Below, piece after piece: positions 1 to 8,868 of a stretch of DNA of 38,243 nt (its first letter is position 1; each line of letters begins with the position of its first letter). Both the position numbers and the translations under genes were made by a program. The notes under the pieces were generated by a model. It was given only the letters and a program-made list of their open reading frames with translations. It had not been told where the DNA came from and did no database searches. The DNA is from Tepidibacter sp. (GTDB taxonomy: Bacteria; Bacillota; Clostridia; Peptostreptococcales; Peptostreptococcaceae): assembly GCF_025210165.1 (NCBI RefSeq), contig NZ_JAOASI010000022.1, positions 1 through 38,243 on the forward strand. The letters are read 5' to 3'.

Positions 1-45
1 AAAGATGAAGATATATCAAGAATTAAGTCTTTAGCATTTGGATAA
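1..45 (+). CDS. C-terminal fragment of unidentified protein
   Basis: The window opens inside an open frame that ends at TAA 43-45 and encodes the tail KDEDISRIKSLAFG. Only 14 codons are visible, with no motif, so no function is assigned. The codons (AGA, ATA, TTA) look like the rest of the window. It could be a chance open frame. Confidence 0.35.
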   Translation, partial: KDEDISRIKSLAFG

Positions 46-83
46 TATAACCATACGTTTGAAGTTAAGAGGATATTTTTTTT

Positions 84-123
84 GTTGAAATCAATTTACC
101 ATATTAAGTAAATTGATTTCAAC
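84..123 (+). other. 16-bp perfect stem-loop upstream of the exporter gene
   Basis: Arms 84-99 (GTTGAAATCAATTTAC) and 108-123 are perfectly complementary around an 8-nt loop. A run of T lies before the hairpin (76-83), not after it, so on the + strand this is not a classic intrinsic terminator, and on the - strand an A-run would follow. It may be a 5' leader structure, a processing site, or a remnant of the upstream gene's end. Confidence 0.5.
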
Positions 124-156
124 TAGCACAATAGATTAATTAAGGTGGTGAAGAAT

Positions 157-1041
157 ATGAAACTTGGTATGAGAAATATAAAAACTGCAATAGCTGTATC
201 TTTATCTGTAGCTATTTCGCGTTTTTTTAATATGGAGTATCCTTTTTATGCAGCAATAGCAGCCATTATATCTATGCAAACAACTGTAGAAGAATCATTT
301 AAGGTTGGTAAAAATAGAATGTTAGGTACTATACTTGGAGCTATGGTTGGTGTTATATTTTATATTATAAGTCCTAAAAATGTAATAAGCATAGGTGTTG
401 GAATAAGTATTGTTATATATGTATGTAATTTTCTGGGATGGAATAAGTCAGTAAGCATAGCTGGGATTGTATTTTGTGTAATTATGACTAATTTAGATGG
501 TCGAGATCCTATTTTTTATGGACTCAACCGAGTACTGGATACATTCATAGGAATTATAATAGCTGTTTTAGTTAATTGTTTTATAAAGCCTATAAATAAT
601 TATAATAATATAGAGGACGAGCTTATTCAAATTACAAATGATTTGAATGAATTATTAGAAAATAAAGTAGTTAAAGGCTTAAATATAGACTTGAAAAAAA
701 GTGAAGATAGTATATGTAAGTTTGAAAAAAATATAGACAATATTAATATAAGTTCCAAAAATGAATATGAAATAAAAAAAATTAAATCTATATTAAAAAA
801 TTATAAGAGTATTTGTCTGAATCTGAAAATTATAAGTAATATGAATCAAAATTACACAGTGAACAATATGAATTATATAAAACTTATAAATATATATGGA
901 AAATTTAGTAGAATCGAATATATTGAAAATAGAGAAAATGATATTGTATACAATTATCATTTGAGAGAAATAATCAAAAGTATTGACGAATGCACTACAG
1001 ATATTATATATTTTAGTGGTGAGAATAAAGCATATAACTAA
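157..1041 (+). CDS. Aromatic acid exporter family membrane protein (ArAE/FUSC-like, DUF939)
   Basis: Predicted 294-aa integral membrane protein. The N-terminal half (about residues 5-145) has several hydrophobic segments and the family-like stretch YPFYAAIAAIISMQ. The C-terminal half is hydrophilic, rich in Asn, Lys and Ile, and probably cytoplasmic and helical. This architecture, a short membrane bundle followed by a soluble helical domain, is typical of the aromatic-acid-exporter/FUSC-like family of Firmicutes. The substrate is unknown. The ATG at 157 is preferred over two upstream in-frame GTGs because AAGGTGG at 142-148 sits 8 nt before it. The gene ends 18 nt before the FMN-binding lipoprotein start and is probably cotranscribed with it. 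Confidence 0.75.
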   Translation: MKLGMRNIKTAIAVSLSVAISRFFNMEYPFYAAIAAIISMQTTVEESFKVGKNRMLGTILGAMVGVIFYIISPKNVISIGVGISIVIYVCNFLGWNKSVSIAGIVFCVIMTNLDGRDPIFYGLNRVLDTFIGIIIAVLVNCFIKPINNYNNIEDELIQITNDLNELLENKVVKGLNIDLKKSEDSICKFEKNIDNINISSKNEYEIKKIKSILKNYKSICLNLKIISNMNQNYTVNNMNYIKLINIYGKFSRIEYIENRENDIVYNYHLREIIKSIDECTTDIIYFSGENKAYN

Positions 1042-1059
1042 GGATGAGGAGTGATGATT

Positions 1060-1470
1060 ATGAAAAAATTAGCAGGAGTAGTAGCTTTGGGACTTAGCAT
1101 GATATTTTTTACTGGATGTGCTAAAGAGGATAACGTGCAAACTACATACAAAAATGGTGTTTATGAAGCTATCGGAGACAAATGGGAGTATGGAAATGAA
1201 AAGGCTGTTGTAACTATTGAAGGTGATAAGATAACAAATATAGATTTAAAAAGATTAGACACAAATGGAAACGAAGTAGATTATAATATGTGGACAGGCC
1301 AAGAAATAGATGGAAAGGTATTTCCTAATTTAAAAGAATATAGGATTACAATGAAAGATGAAATGATTGAAAAACAAACATATGAGGTTGATTCTATAGC
1401 CGGAGCTACAGTTACTAGTGACAATTGGAAAATAGCAGTTCAAAGAGCTTTAGAAGATGCTAAAAATTAA
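1060..1470 (+). CDS. FMN-binding domain lipoprotein
   Basis: 136-aa predicted lipoprotein. Residues 1-20 form a lipoprotein signal peptide ending in FFTGC, so Cys20 would be lipidated and the protein anchored outside the cell membrane. The remainder matches the small FMN-binding domain of RnfG/NqrC type: an ENG-like start (KNGVYEA), a central strand-rich region, and near the end DSIAGATVTS, which resembles the SGAT[ST] segment that binds or covalently carries FMN in relatives. A role in extracytoplasmic electron transfer is inference from the family. The ATG at 1060 is chosen over GTG 1051 and ATG 1054 because the ribosome site GATGAGGAG ends at 1051. Confidence 0.75.
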   Translation: MKKLAGVVALGLSMIFFTGCAKEDNVQTTYKNGVYEAIGDKWEYGNEKAVVTIEGDKITNIDLKRLDTNGNEVDYNMWTGQEIDGKVFPNLKEYRITMKDEMIEKQTYEVDSIAGATVTSDNWKIAVQRALEDAKN

Positions 1471-1500
1471 TGCGATATAAGGTTATAACCTTATATCGCA
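1471..1500. terminator. Perfect 30-bp palindrome between convergent genes
   Basis: TGCGATATAAGGTTA is followed immediately by its exact reverse complement. It starts right after the lipoprotein stop and contains the stop of the opposing LysM gene (1491-1493). On the minus strand it is followed by TTAATTTTT, so it should terminate that strand well. The + strand T-run is poorer. Confidence 0.75.
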
Positions 1501-2381
1501 TTAATTTCATTAAATCCAACTCTAGGCAAATAACCGTCTTGACCTGTGGTAAAGAATCTAACTCTATCGTATAATTGAGTTTCTCCAAATATATTTTTTT
1601 CATTTGTAGGACTTGGAATTGACCAATTTAAAGACATTATAGGGCTTCCAGCTGGAACTGAAAATGAATTTGAATTTAAATCTGGGCTATCGTATATTCT
1701 ACTTTCTGTTGTTGTAACGTGCATTCTTTTTGAATGGTCCCTTACAAGACTTATTCTAAGTAATGCCCACTTAGCTGCATTTGATACTAATTCATTCTCG
1801 TAATTTATTAATTTTGTGAGATTACTTATTACTTTGTTGTTACTCGAACCTATTCGTCCAAGACTTACTATAGAGTAGTATTTAACAATATCACAAGGAT
1901 TGTTCAATAGTTCTATTAAATAAGGTATAGATTGATTTCCTAGAGCCTGCCATACAAAAGAGCCGTTGTAGTATATATTATGAACCTGGTATTCTGACAA
2001 TTCATCGCATTTATAATTTCCTGTATCTGACCATAATTTACTTAATTCATCTGGACTTTGAAGATAATTACCTATAAGAATTTCATAACCTGTAGGAATC
2101 ATATTAGGATTTAATCTATTCATATAAACCAAATTATTAACTGTAGTGTTAAATTCTTTAGATAAGCATAAAAAAGTATCTCTAAATTGAACTATATAAT
2201 AAGGTGGCTGACCTTGTGATTTTGGTAAATCTATATTTGAATCAGGAATTATTAGTGGGGTATTGGGTGTTAGATAATTTGGATCACAAATTACATTAGC
2301 TTTAATTATAGACTGCTCAGATACATTGAATCTATTTGCTATTTTTTGAAGTGTATCAAATCTTTTTACGTAATAAAGCAT
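1491..2381 (-). CDS. Double LysM protein with HEAT repeats and SH3-like C-terminus
   Basis: 296 aa. Two LysM modules cover roughly residues 3-47 and 61-105 (YYVKRFDTLQKIANRFNV and YYIVQFRDTFLCLSKEFN, each ending in a typical PxGxxLxIP-like strand). Residues about 140-215 contain HEAT/PBS-lyase-type helical repeats (IPYLIELLNN, VKYYSIVSLGRIG). The C-terminal 75 residues resemble a bacterial SH3-like barrel. There is no signal peptide or transmembrane segment, so the protein is cytoplasmic or assembled on the spore; LysM proteins without export signals are often spore-coat or cortex proteins, but that is inference. The start is ATG 2381: the upstream in-frame ATG at 2399 lies within or before the ribosome site AAAGGAGAT, which is placed correctly for 2381. 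Confidence 0.7.
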   Translation of the reverse strand: MLYYVKRFDTLQKIANRFNVSEQSIIKANVICDPNYLTPNTPLIIPDSNIDLPKSQGQPPYYIVQFRDTFLCLSKEFNTTVNNLVYMNRLNPNMIPTGYEILIGNYLQSPDELSKLWSDTGNYKCDELSEYQVHNIYYNGSFVWQALGNQSIPYLIELLNNPCDIVKYYSIVSLGRIGSSNNKVISNLTKLINYENELVSNAAKWALLRISLVRDHSKRMHVTTTESRIYDSPDLNSNSFSVPAGSPIMSLNWSIPSPTNEKNIFGETQLYDRVRFFTTGQDGYLPRVGFNEINAI

Positions 2382-2430
2382 GTTTTTATCTCCTTTCATA
2401 ATTTCTCTTGTATATATTATTCAGTTTGAA

Positions 2431-2464
2431 AAATTGTGGTTCCACAAATTTCAAATTTGTGGAA
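2431..2464. repeat. Alternating AAATTGTGG / CCACAAATTT inverted repeats
   Basis: Three copies of one 9-10 nt half-site lie head to head: AAATTGTGG (2431-2439), CCACAAATTT (2442-2451) and AAATTTGTGG (2453-2462). The first two and the last two can each form a hairpin, and 2440-2464 is a 25-nt near-perfect palindrome. It lies between the LysM gene start and the valS promoter, so it could be an operator for the LysM gene or a pair of alternative hairpins. Confidence 0.45.
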
Positions 2465-2512
2465 TTTAGTCAGATTTGAATAAATATTTAATTAAATGAT
2501 ATAATAATGATA

Positions 2513-2540
2513 TTGACAAAACTTTAAAAAAATATATAAT
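2513..2540 (+). promoter_or_regulatory. Vegetative (sigma-A) promoter for valS
   Basis: TTGACA at 2513-2518 and TATAAT at 2535-2540, separated by 16 nt, both fully consensus. Transcription would begin near 2547, just before the T-box leader. Confidence 0.8.
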
Positions 2541-2577
2541 ATACTAAAATGCTTAAATTAAATATGAATAAAGGCTG

Positions 2578-2800
2578 TGAAAAAGAGGAGTACGAAAGTT
2601 TCACTATTAGAGAGGGAAATCCTTGGCTGAAAGATTTTCTAGGAATGAGCTTTTGGAAGGTAGCTTTGGAGCTTCTAGGTTGAAGATAGTAGACTTAGCC
2701 GGCAAATTGTCGTTAAAGAGAAAGAGAGTCAGAATTATTCTGAAAATAAGGTGGTACCGCGAGCTTTTCGTCCTTTTAAGGATGGAAAGCTCTTTTTTAT
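2578..2800 (+). promoter_or_regulatory. T-box riboswitch (tRNA-Val sensing leader of valS)
   Basis: The leader contains the T-box hallmark AAGGTGGTACCGCG at 2748-2761, whose bulge pairs with the tRNA acceptor end. It is followed by a terminator whose stem runs from GAGCTTTTC (2761) to GGAAAGCTC (2783-2791), with a run of six T (2793-2798). Upstream lies a long Stem I region, then the conserved-looking segment AGTAGACTTAGCCGGC. A GUA (Val) triplet at 2660-2662, following GGAAG and preceding GCTTTGGAG, is the likely specifier codon and fits valS downstream; the exact register was judged by eye. Uncharged tRNA-Val would favour the antiterminator. An open frame across this leader is not a gene. 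Confidence 0.92.
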
Positions 2801-2839
2801 TTGTAGAATTAAATAACTTTAAATACAGGAGGATTTAAT

Positions 2840-5506
2840 ATGGAGATTAAAAATTTACCTAAAAATTATGACCCTAAAGAGTTTGAAGAAAGACTTTATA
2901 GTGAGTGGTTAGAAAAAGGATATTTTAAAGGAGAAGTAGATGAGACTAAAGAATCTTATTCTATAATGCTTCCTCCGCCTAATATAACAGGACAATTACA
3001 TATGGGACATGCACTTGACCATACTCTTCAAGATATACTTGTTAGATGGAAGAGAATGGATGGATATGCTGCTTTATGGCAACCTGGAACTGACCATGCG
3101 AGTATTGCAACAGAGGTTAAGGTTGTTGAAAAGATAAAAAAAGACGAAGGTAAGAGCAAATATGAGCTAGGAAGAGAAGGGTTCTTAGAAAGAGCTTGGG
3201 AATGGAGAAACATATACGGAAGAAGAATAGTTGAGCAAATGCAAAAGCTTGGAGATTCTTGTGACTGGGAAAAAGAAAGATTTACTATGGATGAGGGATG
3301 TAACAAGGCTGTTACAGAATTTTTCGTAAGATTATATAATGATGGACATATATATAGAGGAAATAGAATAATAAACTGGTGTCCTGATTGTAAAACATCT
3401 TTATCAGATGCAGAGGTTGAGCATGAAGAGCATGGAGGACATTTTTATCATGTTAAATACCAAGTTAAGGATTCTGATAAGTTTTTAGAAATAGCAACTA
3501 CAAGACCAGAGACTATACTTGGAGATACTGCAGTTGCTGTTAATCCAGAAGATGAAAGATATAAGGATTTAATAGGTAAAAACCTTTATTTACCTTTAGT
3601 AGGAAGAGAGATTCCTATAATTGCAGATGATTATGTTGAAATGGAATTTGGAACAGGAGCAGTTAAGATAACTCCAGCACATGACCCTAATGACTTTGAA
3701 ATTGGTCAAAGACATAATCTTGAGAAAATAGTAGTTATGAATGAAGATGGAACTATGAACTCTAAAGCTGGTAAATATGAAGATATGGACAGATATGAGT
3801 GTAGAAATGTTCTTGTTAAAGATTTAGATAAAGAAGGTTACTTAGTTCATATAAAAGATCATACTCACAATGTAGGACATTGCTATAGATGTAATACAAT
3901 AATTGAGCCTATGGTATCAAAGCAATGGTTTGTTAAGATGGACGAACTTGCAGGACCAGCAATAGATGCTGTTAAGAGTGGTCAAATAAAACTTGTTCCA
4001 GAGAGATTTAATAAAATTTATTATCACTGGCTAGAGAATATAAGAGATTGGTGTATATCAAGACAATTATGGTGGGGTCATAGAATACCAGCTTATTATT
4101 GTCAAGATTGTGAAGAGACTGTTGTTTCAAAAGAAGTACCAGATAAGTGTCCTAAGTGTAACTCTGCTAACTTAAAGCAGGACGAAGATGTACTGGATAC
4201 TTGGTTCTCATCAGCTTTATGGCCTTTCTCTACACTTGGATGGCCTAACAAGACTAAGGAGCTGGATTTCTTCTATAAAACAGATGTATTAGTTACAGGA
4301 TATGATATTATATTCTTCTGGGTTATAAGAATGGTATTCTCAGGACTTTACTGTATGGATGAAATTCCGTTCAAACATGTTTTAATACATGGACTTGTTA
4401 GAGATTCTCAGGGAAGAAAGATGAGTAAATCTTTAGGGAATGGAATAGATCCTCTAGAAGTAATAGAGGAGTATGGAGCTGATGCATTAAGATTTACTCT
4501 TGCTACTGGAAACACTCCTGGAAATGATATGAGATTCTATATGGAAAGAGTAGAATCTGCTAGAAACTTCGCTAATAAGCTTTGGAATGCATCAAGATTT
4601 GTATTTATGAATTTAAGTGAAGATTTAGTAGAAAATTTAAATAGAGAATCAGTTGAGAAAAACTTAACTCTTGCAGATAAGTGGGTTATATCAAGAGTTA
4701 ATGAATTAGCTAAAGAAGTAACTGAAAATATGGAAAAATTCGAACTTGGAATGGCTATTCAAAAGGTTTACGATTTTACGTGGTCAGAGTACTGTGACTG
4801 GTATATAGAGATGGTTAAGCCTAGACTTTATGGAGAGGATTTAGCTGCTAAAAAAGCTGCTTTATATACTTTAACTTATGTACTTGAAAATGTATTAAAG
4901 CTTCTTCATCCATATATGCCATTTATAACTGAAGAGATATATACTTATTTACCGACTGTAGATGGAAGTATAGTTTTAGCTTCTTGGCCTAAATACAAGG
5001 AAGAAGATAATATGAAGGAAGAAGAAGAAAAAATGAGCTTAATAATGGAAGCTATAAGAAATGTAAGAAATATAAGAGCTGAAATGAATGTTATACCTTC
5101 TAAAAAAGCTAAGCTTATGATAGTTACATCTGAGGATAAAAAAGCTACTATAGAAGAAGGAAAAGAATACTTTAAGACTTTAGCATCTGCATCTGAAGTT
5201 GAAATATTAGAGGATGCGACTAAAATTCCTGAAGATGCAATGTCAACAGTAATACAGGGAGCTCAAATTTATATACCTCTTGATGAATTAGTAGATTTTG
5301 AAAAAGAAATAGAAAGACTTCAAAAGGAAAAGTCAAAAATTGAAGGTGAATTAAAAAGAGTATCTGGTAAATTATCTAATCAAGGATTCTTAGCTAAAGC
5401 ACCAGAAGCTTTAGTTGAAGAAGAAAAATCTAAGAAAGGTAAGTATGAAGAAATGATGAAAACTGTAGTTGAAAGATTAGAAAACTTACAAGCTAAATTA
5501 AAATAG
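2840..5506 (+). CDS. valS: Valyl-tRNA synthetase
   Basis: 888 aa, the usual length for class Ia ValRS. It charges tRNA-Val with valine in the cytoplasm. The HIGH signature appears as HMGH at residues 54-57 after PPPNITGQL, and KMSKS at residues 527-531. Between them are the editing (CP1) domain with [15 protein letters not shown] and Cys pairs of zinc-ribbon type (WCPDC; YYCQDC and KCPKC). The [19 protein letters not shown] segment is typical of ValRS. The anticodon-binding domain follows, and the last 70 or so residues form the Lys/Glu-rich coiled-coil arm that contacts tRNA. The start ATG has AGGAGG 7 nt upstream. Expression is controlled by the T-box leader. Confidence 0.97.
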   Translation: MEIKNLPKNYDPKEFEERLYSEWLEKGYFKGEVDETKESYSIMLPPPNITGQLHMGHALDHTLQDILVRWKRMDGYAALWQPGTDHASIATEVKVVEKIKKDEGKSKYELGREGFLERAWEWRNIYGRRIVEQMQKLGDSCDWEKERFTMDEGCNKAVTEFFVRLYNDGHIYRGNRIINWCPDCKTSLSDAEVEHEEHGGHFYHVKYQVKDSDKFLEIATTRPETILGDTAVAVNPEDERYKDLIGKNLYLPLVGREIPIIADDYVEMEFGTGAVKITPAHDPNDFEIGQRHNLEKIVVMNEDGTMNSKAGKYEDMDRYECRNVLVKDLDKEGYLVHIKDHTHNVGHCYRCNTIIEPMVSKQWFVKMDELAGPAIDAVKSGQIKLVPERFNKIYYHWLENIRDWCISRQLWWGHRIPAYYCQDCEETVVSKEVPDKCPKCNSANLKQDEDVLDTWFSSALWPFSTLGWPNKTKELDFFYKTDVLVTGYDIIFFWVIRMVFSGLYCMDEIPFKHVLIHGLVRDSQGRKMSKSLGNGIDPLEVIEEYGADALRFTLATGNTPGNDMRFYMERVESARNFANKLWNASRFVFMNLSEDLVENLNRESVEKNLTLADKWVISRVNELAKEVTENMEKFELGMAIQKVYDFTWSEYCDWYIEMVKPRLYGEDLAAKKAALYTLTYVLENVLKLLHPYMPFITEEIYTYLPTVDGSIVLASWPKYKEEDNMKEEEEKMSLIMEAIRNVRNIRAEMNVIPSKKAKLMIVTSEDKKATIEEGKEYFKTLASASEVEILEDATKIPEDAMSTVIQGAQIYIPLDELVDFEKEIERLQKEKSKIEGELKRVSGKLSNQGFLAKAPEALVEEEKSKKGKYEEMMKTVVERLENLQAKLK

Positions 5507-5514
5507 ATTTTATT

Positions 5515-5553
5515 AAAAATATCCAAGTTAGTTTCAAACTTGGATATTTTTAA
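5515..5553 (+). terminator. Intrinsic terminator after valS
   Basis: AAAAATATCCAAGTT and AACTTGGATATTTTT pair around a short loop, and the U-run is part of the 3' arm. It separates valS from folC. Confidence 0.85.
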
Positions 5554-5600
5554 TTAGAGTGTTATACTAAAAGAAAAAAGTTGGGAATGGGGGGATTTAA

Positions 5601-6902
5601 ATGAATTATAATGAAGCACTAGAATATATACATGGCACTTATAAGTTTGGAAGGGTATTAGGTCTTGATAATATAACTAAGCTTTTAAGTTTACTTGATA
5701 ATCCTCAAGATGATCTGAATATAATTCATGTTGCAGGAACTAATGGAAAAGGATCTACTTGCTCGTTTATAAATTCTATGCTTATAAGTAGTGGGCATAA
5801 GGTTGGGTTATATACTTCTCCTTATTTAGAATCTTTTACTGAGAGAATAAGAATTGATTCTGAAAATATACAAGAAAATGAACTTGCAAGGGTTACTGAA
5901 ATAGTAAAATCTAAGGTAGATGATATGGTTAAGGAGGGATTTAATCATCCTACTGAATTTGAAATAGTAACAGCTATAGCCTTTTATTACTATAAAGAGC
6001 AAAATGTAGATTTTGTTGTATTAGAGGTTGGAATGGGTGGCAGATTTGATGCTACAAATGTAATAAAAAACCCCCTTATAAATGTTATAACACCTATAAG
6101 CATAGACCACACTGATTATTTAGGTGATACCTTAGAAAAAATAGCTTATGAAAAAGGTGGAATAATAAAAGAAAACTGTGAAGTTATTATGTATCCTCAA
6201 AATAAAGAATCGGAAGCTGTTATAAAGAAGATAGCTAAAGAGAAAAACTGTACTCTTACTATGGCTAATATAGAAGATAAAGAAATAACTAAGATGGATA
6301 TTTTGGGACAGGTTTTTAATTGTAAGGTTAAAGATACAGTGTATGAAAATCTAGAAATACAGCTAATGGGAAAACATCAAGTTAACAATGCTATAGTGGC
6401 TCTTAATGTAATTAATATATTAAAGGATAAATATGATTTAAAAATAAGTGATAAAGATATATATGAAGGTCTTAAAAATACTAAGTGGGCTGGTAGAATT
6501 GAAGTTCTAAAAAAAGATCCTTTGTTTATAATAGATGGAGCTCACAATGAAGACGGGGCTAATTCTTTATGTAATACAATAGATAATTATATGGAGGATA
6601 AAAGTATAACTTTGGTACTAGGTATGCTTAAAGATAAGGATGTAGAATCGGTTTGTGAGATATTAATACCTAGATGTAAAAATATAATTACAACAAAGCC
6701 TAACAATCCTAGAGCTATGAAATCAGACGAACTAAAAGAAATAATAAATAAATTAAATAAAGACTGTACAAGTTGTGATAATATAGATGAAGCTGTTAGA
6801 CTAGCTCTTAAGAATTCTTCTAAGAATGATGCTATAATATGTGCAGGATCTTTATATATGATAGGAAATATTAGAAGGATGGTGAAAAAAGGTGATTTTT
6901 AA
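5601..6902 (+). CDS. folC: Folylpolyglutamate synthase / dihydrofolate synthase
   Basis: 433-aa cytoplasmic Mur-ligase-family enzyme that adds glutamate to (dihydro)folates, and in bacteria usually also makes dihydrofolate from dihydropteroate. The ATP-binding loop GTNGKGST is at residues 46-53, followed by TSPYLESFTERI, the family's folate-site segment. EVGMGGRFDATNV and the SIDHTDYLGDTLEKIAYEK stretch are characteristic. The C-terminal domain carries IDGAHNEDGANSL. A strong GGGGGG ribosome site lies 6 nt before the ATG at 5601. ValS-FolC adjacency is common in Clostridia and Bacilli. The stop codon lies in the loop of the downstream terminator. Confidence 0.95.
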   Translation: MNYNEALEYIHGTYKFGRVLGLDNITKLLSLLDNPQDDLNIIHVAGTNGKGSTCSFINSMLISSGHKVGLYTSPYLESFTERIRIDSENIQENELARVTEIVKSKVDDMVKEGFNHPTEFEIVTAIAFYYYKEQNVDFVVLEVGMGGRFDATNVIKNPLINVITPISIDHTDYLGDTLEKIAYEKGGIIKENCEVIMYPQNKESEAVIKKIAKEKNCTLTMANIEDKEITKMDILGQVFNCKVKDTVYENLEIQLMGKHQVNNAIVALNVINILKDKYDLKISDKDIYEGLKNTKWAGRIEVLKKDPLFIIDGAHNEDGANSLCNTIDNYMEDKSITLVLGMLKDKDVESVCEILIPRCKNIITTKPNNPRAMKSDELKEIINKLNKDCTSCDNIDEAVRLALKNSSKNDAIICAGSLYMIGNIRRMVKKGDF

Positions 6903-6914
6903 TCACCTTTTTTC
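6884..6914. terminator. Bidirectional terminator, folC / TSCPD gene
   Basis: GAAAAAAGGTGATT pairs perfectly with AATCACCTTTTTTC across a 3-nt loop. The folC stop lies inside, and the opposing gene's stop starts at 6916, so one hairpin serves both strands. Confidence 0.88.
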
Positions 6915-6915
6915 A

Positions 6916-7173
6916 TTATTGTTCGTCTCTCTTTTTTTTATAAAGTTCTAAAGCCTTAGTAAACTGATCTGGACATGAAGTTGATTTTGATCCGCATCCT
7001 ATCCCTTTTAATTTTTTAATTACATCATCTACTGTTGAACCTTCAACAAGACTCTTTATTCCTATTAAATTTCCAGGACATCCTCCAACGAACTCTACAG
7101 ATTTAATGATATCATCTTCGATTTCAAATCTTATCTCTTTAGAACAAACCCCAGAAGTTTTAAAAACATACAT
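6916..7173 (-). CDS. TSCPD domain small protein (TIGR03905-like)
   Basis: 85 aa. The C-terminal TSCPDQ signature defines the TSCPD domain, which also occurs at the C-terminus of some class II ribonucleotide reductases. Conserved-looking cysteines occur in GVCSKEI, GGCPGN, GIGCGS and TSCPD, suggesting a metal or redox centre. Free-standing 80-90 aa proteins of this type are common in anaerobic Firmicutes and have no established function. The ribosome site AGGAGG lies 8 nt before the ATG. It is convergent with folC, and its promoter region (7174-7325) is shared with the divergent beta-propeller gene. Confidence 0.85.
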   Translation of the reverse strand: MYVFKTSGVCSKEIRFEIEDDIIKSVEFVGGCPGNLIGIKSLVEGSTVDDVIKKLKGIGCGSKSTSCPDQFTKALELYKKKRDEQ

Positions 7174-7325
7174 ATTACAATCCTCCTTAACATCTAATTA
7201 ACTATATCTTACTATAGTTTATGATATAAAAAAAGTCAATGAAAATGTATCACAATACCCTAAAACATAATATATTATTATAGTATAAGTAGTTTGGTAA
7301 AATGTGAATGGAAGGAGGGAAAAAA

Positions 7326-8192
7326 TTGAAGATATATGTTTCTAATTTTGGGTCAAACAATATAGCTATTATAAATGAGCAGTTAGAAGTTGAGGATAAA
7401 ATATATTTAGATGAAAATATATTTGTTCATCATTTTTGTATTGATGAACATGATGAACAAATATATATACCGAGTGGGCTTAATGGAATATTATATGTTA
7501 TGAATATAGAAAATAGATCTATTATAGATTCTATTTCTATGGGGGGGAATCTAAGCCAGGTTGTGATGCATTCTAACAAAGAGCTTTATATAGCAAATGA
7601 AGACTCTAATAGCATATATATAGTAGATGCTAAAAATAATGATCCTATAGGTGTTATTTGCGTAGATAGTATGCCTCATGGAATAATTATAGATGAGGAG
7701 CAAAAAAACTTATATGTACCCTGTTCAAATTCGTTGTTAGTAATAGATATTTTGAGCAAAAGTATTGTTAAAAATATAAAACTAGATTTTAAACCGTGGC
7801 ATTTGAAGATAAACAAAGAAGAAAATATTATATATATAGTAGCTAAAAATGGAAGCATAATATTAGTAGATAGATTTAAATTTGAAATAGTAAATATACT
7901 AGATTGTTTTAAATTACCTGTAGAGATAAGTATTAATTATTCAAAAAAAGAAATGTATGTAACGGATTTTTGCAATAAAAGTATAGAAGTTTTAAATTAT
8001 AAAAATAATAATCATATAAAAAGTATCAAAGTAGAAGGAAGACCATTGGGAATAGATATATCAAAAGATGAAAAAAAATTATTTGTATCGGATGTGAAAA
8101 ATAATTTGATAAAGGTGTTTGAAGCTAATTCATTAGAATTAATAAAAGATATAAATGTAGATAAAGAGCCTACTACTGTAATATGTAGATAG
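7326..8192 (+). CDS. YVTN-type beta-propeller protein (YncE-like)
   Basis: About 288 aa with six to seven repeats of about 40 residues built on the pattern [hydrophobic]YV-x-N-x(3)N-x-[IV]x[VI][ID], for example IYVSNFGSNNIAIIN, LYIANEDSNSIYIVD, MYVTDFCNKSIEVLN and LFVSDVKNNLIKVFE. These are blades of a YVTN/NHL-like propeller. No signal peptide is seen. The start is taken as TTG 7326 because GGAGG (7314-7318) lies 7 nt before it; the ATG at 7308 precedes that ribosome site and so is unlikely. The family is a binding scaffold and the ligand is unknown. Confidence 0.75.
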   Translation: MKIYVSNFGSNNIAIINEQLEVEDKIYLDENIFVHHFCIDEHDEQIYIPSGLNGILYVMNIENRSIIDSISMGGNLSQVVMHSNKELYIANEDSNSIYIVDAKNNDPIGVICVDSMPHGIIIDEEQKNLYVPCSNSLLVIDILSKSIVKNIKLDFKPWHLKINKEENIIYIVAKNGSIILVDRFKFEIVNILDCFKLPVEISINYSKKEMYVTDFCNKSIEVLNYKNNNHIKSIKVEGRPLGIDISKDEKKLFVSDVKNNLIKVFEANSLELIKDINVDKEPTTVICR

Positions 8193-8197
8193 GCTCT
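8165..8197. terminator. Stem-loop between convergent genes
   Basis: AGAGCCTA (8165-8172) pairs with TAGGCTCT (8190-8197), and the propeller gene's stop codon lies in the 3' arm. A run of seven T follows 11 nt later on the + strand. On the minus strand the hairpin is followed by TTAT. It probably acts as a modest bidirectional terminator. Confidence 0.55.
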
Positions 8198-8201
8198 TCA
8201 T

Positions 8202-8735
8202 CTAAGGTTTTTTTATCAAAACCTGTAGTATATCTGGGTATAAAGTAGGTGCATTTTTTTTCCAATTATCACAGATAAGTTTAGCTTGTTTAGTAGAAGC
8301 TACGTTTAAATCTATATTTATAAGTGGAATTTGATTTTCTATAACTTTCAAATTTACTATAAATTCATTATCTGATAATTTAGAATAATTACACTTAACT
8401 TGAGTTTCTTTTAAAACTTTCTCCTTGTTCGTAGATATGTATCTGTCTAAACTTTCTTTTAGATCAGACGGTATTCTAGAAATAAAATACTCAAGAGTTT
8501 GTATACTTTTTTTAGTCAATGAATAATACTCTTTAAAGTCTTCTTTGTAGGTTTTTAAAAATTTAGATTGAATAAGCTCTGATAAAAATTGTTGAAGAGA
8601 AAAGTAGTTCATTATTTCATTTTCCATTACAACTTGAGTAATCTGAGAATTAGTTAAATCCATTTCTATTTTTTTTAAAATATACAATAAAACTAACTTA
8701 TTAACCGCTAACTCTTCAGATGAGTTTTCAAACAT
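8202..8735 (-). CDS. DUF4364 family winged-helix protein
   Basis: 177 aa. The N-terminal 80 or so residues look like a winged helix (NKLVLLYILKKIEMDLTNSQ, then YFSLQQFLSELIQSKFL and EYYSLTKKSIQTLEYF). The C-terminal half is a mixed alpha/beta domain ending in LICDNWKKNAPTLYPDIL, as in the DUF4364 family of Clostridia. The family is thought to be DNA-binding, but no target is known to me. GGAGG lies about 10 nt before the ATG. It is convergent with the propeller gene. Confidence 0.82.
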   Translation of the reverse strand: MFENSSEELAVNKLVLLYILKKIEMDLTNSQITQVVMENEIMNYFSLQQFLSELIQSKFLKTYKEDFKEYYSLTKKSIQTLEYFISRIPSDLKESLDRYISTNKEKVLKETQVKCNYSKLSDNEFIVNLKVIENQIPLINIDLNVASTKQAKLICDNWKKNAPTLYPDILQVLIKKP

Positions 8736-8784
8736 AATACATCATCCTCCGCAAAATATATCTACATATATATTAAACTATTTA

Positions 8785-8868
8785 CAGGAAAAATAAAAGG
8801 ATAAAAATAAAAAGGATATTCGAAATTTCGAATATCCTTTTTATTTTTATCCTTTTATTTTTTTCCTG
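8785..8868. repeat. 84-nt near-perfect hairpin containing the 3' end of the SASP gene
   Basis: The 41-nt left arm (8785-8825) and 43-nt right arm (8826-8868) are complementary along their whole length, apart from two extra T in the right arm, and meet at CGAAATTTCG. The right arm carries the last codons and stop of the SASP gene (minus strand). It is far longer than a usual terminator, although terminating the SASP message is the likely job. Confidence 0.85.

Noticed and set aside
2623-2838. Open frame of 71 codons before valS
   Set aside because: It lies entirely within the T-box leader and its terminator, and has no ribosome site of its own.
3028-3306. Minus-strand open frame inside valS, and similar shadow frames inside prdC, prdA, prdB, prdF, asd and megL
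   Set aside because: They are antisense to well-identified genes, lack ribosome sites and show no recognisable protein features.
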